Part shown: positions 62,391 through 64,000 of the stretch, piece after piece
Position numbering within the stretch: position 1 is the first letter of the stretch
Layout: every line of letters starts with the position of its first letter
Origin: Chondromyces crocatus
Lineage (GTDB): Bacteria > Myxococcota_A > Polyangia > Polyangiales > Polyangiaceae
Assembly (NCBI RefSeq): GCF_001189295.1
Contig: NZ_CP012159.1
Span: 2,246,001-2,310,000 of the forward strand
Length of the DNA: 64,000 nt
Direction: 5' to 3'
Position numbers and translations under genes: made by a program
Notes under the pieces: model-generated
The model's database searches: none
Told to the model about the DNA's origin: nothing
Seen by the model: the letters and a program-made list of their open reading frames with translations, nothing else

Positions 62391-63074
62391 ATGTTCGGGT
62401 TGAGTCCATCCATCGTCACGGTCATCGAAGTCGTCGCCGTCTTCACCGGCGCCCTCTCGGGGGCGCTGCTCGCTCGACGAAAAGCGGGGTACGACATCGT
62501 CGGCATGTGCGGGCTCGCGCTCTCCGCCGGGCTCGGCGGCAGCATCACCCGCGACGTGCTCCTGCAGCACGGAACCCCCTTGGCGCTGATGCGCCTCACC
62601 TACCTGCTCACGGTCGGCGCAGCGATCCTCGTGAGCTGGTTCTGGGGCCACTACCTCGGCGCCCAGACCGACCGGGCCATCCTGCTGCTCGACGCCATCG
62701 GCCTGGGCTGGTTCGCCGTGGCCGGCACCTTGCGCTGCCTGGGCGTCGGCCTGGAGGTCGTCTCTGCCATGCTCCTCGGCGTCATCGGCGCGGTCGGCGG
62801 CGGTGTCGTGCGCGACGTCCTCTCCGGCGAGGTCCCCGCGGTGTTTCGTCGCGGAGAGCTGTACGCGCTCGCCGCGCTCGCGGGCATCGTCGTCCTCATC
62901 GTCAGCCGCGCCCTCGGCTTGCCCGAACTCGCCTGCGCCGCCGCAGGCATCTTCGTCGGCTCGGGCGTCCGCCTGCTCAGCATGCACCTCGGCTGGCGCA
63001 GCCCCGAACCCTTCCGACCTGGCGTGACCCTCGCCGACCCCGGCGAAGGCCAGCCCTTGAAAGGACGCCGATGA
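62391..63074 (+). CDS. Trimeric intracellular cation (TRIC) channel-type protein
   Basis: It is a membrane protein of about seven helices with the duplicated family motif: AGLGGSITRDVLLQ in the first half and GAVGGGVVRDVLSGEVPAVF in the second. Bacterial TRIC homologues form homotrimeric potassium-permeable channels. The start ATG 62391 is preferred; a TTG four codons upstream is possible. It overlaps metN by four bases, so it is in an operon with a putative methionine importer, an association that is not obvious functionally. Confidence 0.9.
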   Translation: MFGLSPSIVTVIEVVAVFTGALSGALLARRKAGYDIVGMCGLALSAGLGGSITRDVLLQHGTPLALMRLTYLLTVGAAILVSWFWGHYLGAQTDRAILLLDAIGLGWFAVAGTLRCLGVGLEVVSAMLLGVIGAVGGGVVRDVLSGEVPAVFRRGELYALAALAGIVVLIVSRALGLPELACAAAGIFVGSGVRLLSMHLGWRSPEPFRPGVTLADPGEGQPLKGRR

Positions 63075-63832
63075 GCACACGGGCAGCAGGCGCCGAGCTG
63101 AGCTTCGAGCGCGTGAGCAAGCGCTATCAGGCGGGCAACGTCGCCATCGACGCCCTGACCGACCTCTCGCTCACCGTCCGCCGAGGCACCATCCAGGCCG
63201 TCATCGGCGCGAGCGGGGCAGGGAAGAGCACCCTGTTCCGCTGCGCTGCCACCCTGGAGCGCCCCGACACAGGTCACATCACGCTCAACGGCCTCGACCT
63301 CGCCTCCCTGAACGGCCCAGCGCTGCGCGAGGCCCGGCGCGCGATCGGCACCATCTTCCAGCAGCTCCATCTCCTCCCGTCGCGCACCGCCGCAGACAAC
63401 GTCGGCTTCCCCCTGGAGCTCGCGGGCGCGGACCGCAGCACCCGTGACGCGCGCGTCCGCGAGCTGCTCGGCTGGGTCGGCCTCTCGGCCCGCGGCGACA
63501 GCTACCCCAGCGCACTCTCCGGCGGCCAGCGCCAGCGCGTCGCCATCGCCCGCGCCCTCGCCACCTCCCCCGGCCTCCTCCTCTGCGACGAACCCACCTC
63601 GGCCCTCGACACGGAGACCACCAACACCGTGCTCGACCTCCTCCGCCGCGCCCGCGACGAGCTGGGCGTCACCGTGCTCCTCATCACCCATGACCTGCGC
63701 GCGGTCCAGCGCATCTGCGATCGCGTGGCGCGCCTCGAAGCGGGCCGTCTCGCCACCGAAGGCCCCGTCACCGACGTCCTCGCGACATCCCCTCCCGAGA
63801 CCCGCACCTCCGCTGCGAACGAGGCCCCATGA
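63071..63832 (+). CDS. metN: Methionine-type ABC importer ATP-binding protein
   Basis: Walker A is GASGAGKST, followed by IGTIFQQLHLLPSRTAADNVGFPLE, the ABC signature LSGGQRQRVAIARA, Walker B LLLCDEPTSALD and the switch His in LLITHDL. The FQQLHLLPSRTAADNVGFPLE region matches MetN. The C-terminal regulatory ACT-like domain of E. coli MetN is absent: at 253 aa this is the short form. It overlaps the upstream channel gene and the downstream permease gene (ATGA), both signs of coupling. Confidence 0.88.
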   Translation: MSTRAAGAELSFERVSKRYQAGNVAIDALTDLSLTVRRGTIQAVIGASGAGKSTLFRCAATLERPDTGHITLNGLDLASLNGPALREARRAIGTIFQQLHLLPSRTAADNVGFPLELAGADRSTRDARVRELLGWVGLSARGDSYPSALSGGQRQRVAIARALATSPGLLLCDEPTSALDTETTNTVLDLLRRARDELGVTVLLITHDLRAVQRICDRVARLEAGRLATEGPVTDVLATSPPETRTSAANEAP

Positions 63833-64000
63833 GCACCCTCGAGACCCTCCTCGCCCTGCTCGTCCCGGCCACCCTGGAGACGCTGCTCATGGTCGCCGTG
63901 GCCACCCTCGTCTCGTGCGTCGTCGGCCTCGCCGTCGGCGTCATCGTCGTCGTGACCGAGCCCCAGGGGCTCCTCCCTTCGCCTCTCCTCCATCGCGCCC
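63829..64000 (+). CDS. metI: Methionine-type ABC importer permease, 5' part only
   Basis: The open frame from ATG 63829 runs off the right edge after 57 codons. It starts MSTLETLLALLVPATLETLLM, followed by a hydrophobic stretch (VAVATLVSCVVGLAVGVIVV) matching the MetI start (first membrane helix and TLxMV segment). It overlaps metN by four bases. The identification rests on position after metN and the short N-terminus. Confidence 0.75.
   Translation, partial: MSTLETLLALLVPATLETLLMVAVATLVSCVVGLAVGVIVVVTEPQGLLPSPLLHRA

Noticed and set aside
62372-63070. Upstream extension of MetN
   Set aside because: It is in another frame of the TRIC channel gene, with Arg-rich shadow composition; ATG 63071 overlaps the channel stop.
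1-64000. tRNA, rRNA, prophage or transposon genes
   Set aside because: No T-loop-like tRNA core outside genes, no rRNA sequence, and no transposase, integrase or phage structural protein was recognised.

Overview
The window is high-GC bacterial DNA with strong GC3 bias, dense coding and many long antisense open frames. The gene content points to a myxobacterium, most likely of the Sorangium/Polyangium/Chondromyces group. The evidence is the number of secreted lipoproteins, a MopE-like D/N-rich metal-binding motif on a CotH-lectin lipoprotein, a kinase-ATPase-TPR giant protein, DUF2169, a serpin and an alpha-2-macroglobulin. That assignment is an inference from family content; no rRNA or tRNA gene is present to confirm it. 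About 41 genes are supported.

Region 1 (1-5.7 kb) holds a lipoprotein cut by the left edge, a TTG-start hypothetical gene with a clear intrinsic terminator, a non-coding nine-copy 42-bp minisatellite, an alpha/beta-hydrolase lipoprotein and a secreted CBM3-GH16 glycoside hydrolase. Region 2 (5.7-10.1 kb) is a four-gene MacAB/Lol-type export operon (adaptor, ATPase, two FtsX-like permeases). Region 3 (10.1-25.7 kb) holds an SDR enzyme, two tandem duplicated lipoproteins that each fuse three monothiol DsbA-like domains to a parvulin domain, a large-subunit catalase, a SUKH-family protein, a CotH/MopE/C-type-lectin lipoprotein, a siderophore-interacting protein with a good promoter and a palindrome over its -10, a pectin acetylesterase and two small membrane proteins.

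Region 4 (25.7-44.3 kb) starts with two overlapping P1 (DmpA/BapA-type) peptidase genes, the second of which seems to lack the nucleophile. A glycan biosynthesis locus follows. A tight plus-strand operon encodes an alcohol dehydrogenase/Gfo-Idh-MocA fusion, a single-frame asparagine synthetase/heparinase II-III fusion, a GT4 glycosyltransferase and a DegT aminotransferase. Beyond it lie a DedA protein, a large lipoprotein, a minus-strand glycosyltransferase-carbamoyltransferase pair, and a plus-strand sugar-phosphate transferase-methyltransferase pair. Together they could start a lipid-linked glycan, supply an amino sugar, amidate or carbamoylate it, methylate it and trim it. No Wzx, Wzy or ABC exporter is visible in the window.

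Region 5 (44.3-64 kb) holds an orphan DUF2169 protein, a serpin lipoprotein, two tandem tiny Cys-pair lipoproteins with an intrinsic terminator, an outer-membrane-barrel-like protein, an M14 carboxypeptidase, the kinase-ATPase-TPR protein, a thioester-containing alpha-2-macroglobulin lipoprotein, and a TRIC channel-MetN-MetI operon cut by the right edge. Two unrelated protease-trapping inhibitors within 15 kb would suit a predatory, protease-secreting lifestyle.

The most unusual items are the asparagine synthetase-heparinase fusion, the duplicated triple-DsbA-parvulin lipoproteins, the 42-bp minisatellite, and the P1 peptidase pair with one apparently dead member.
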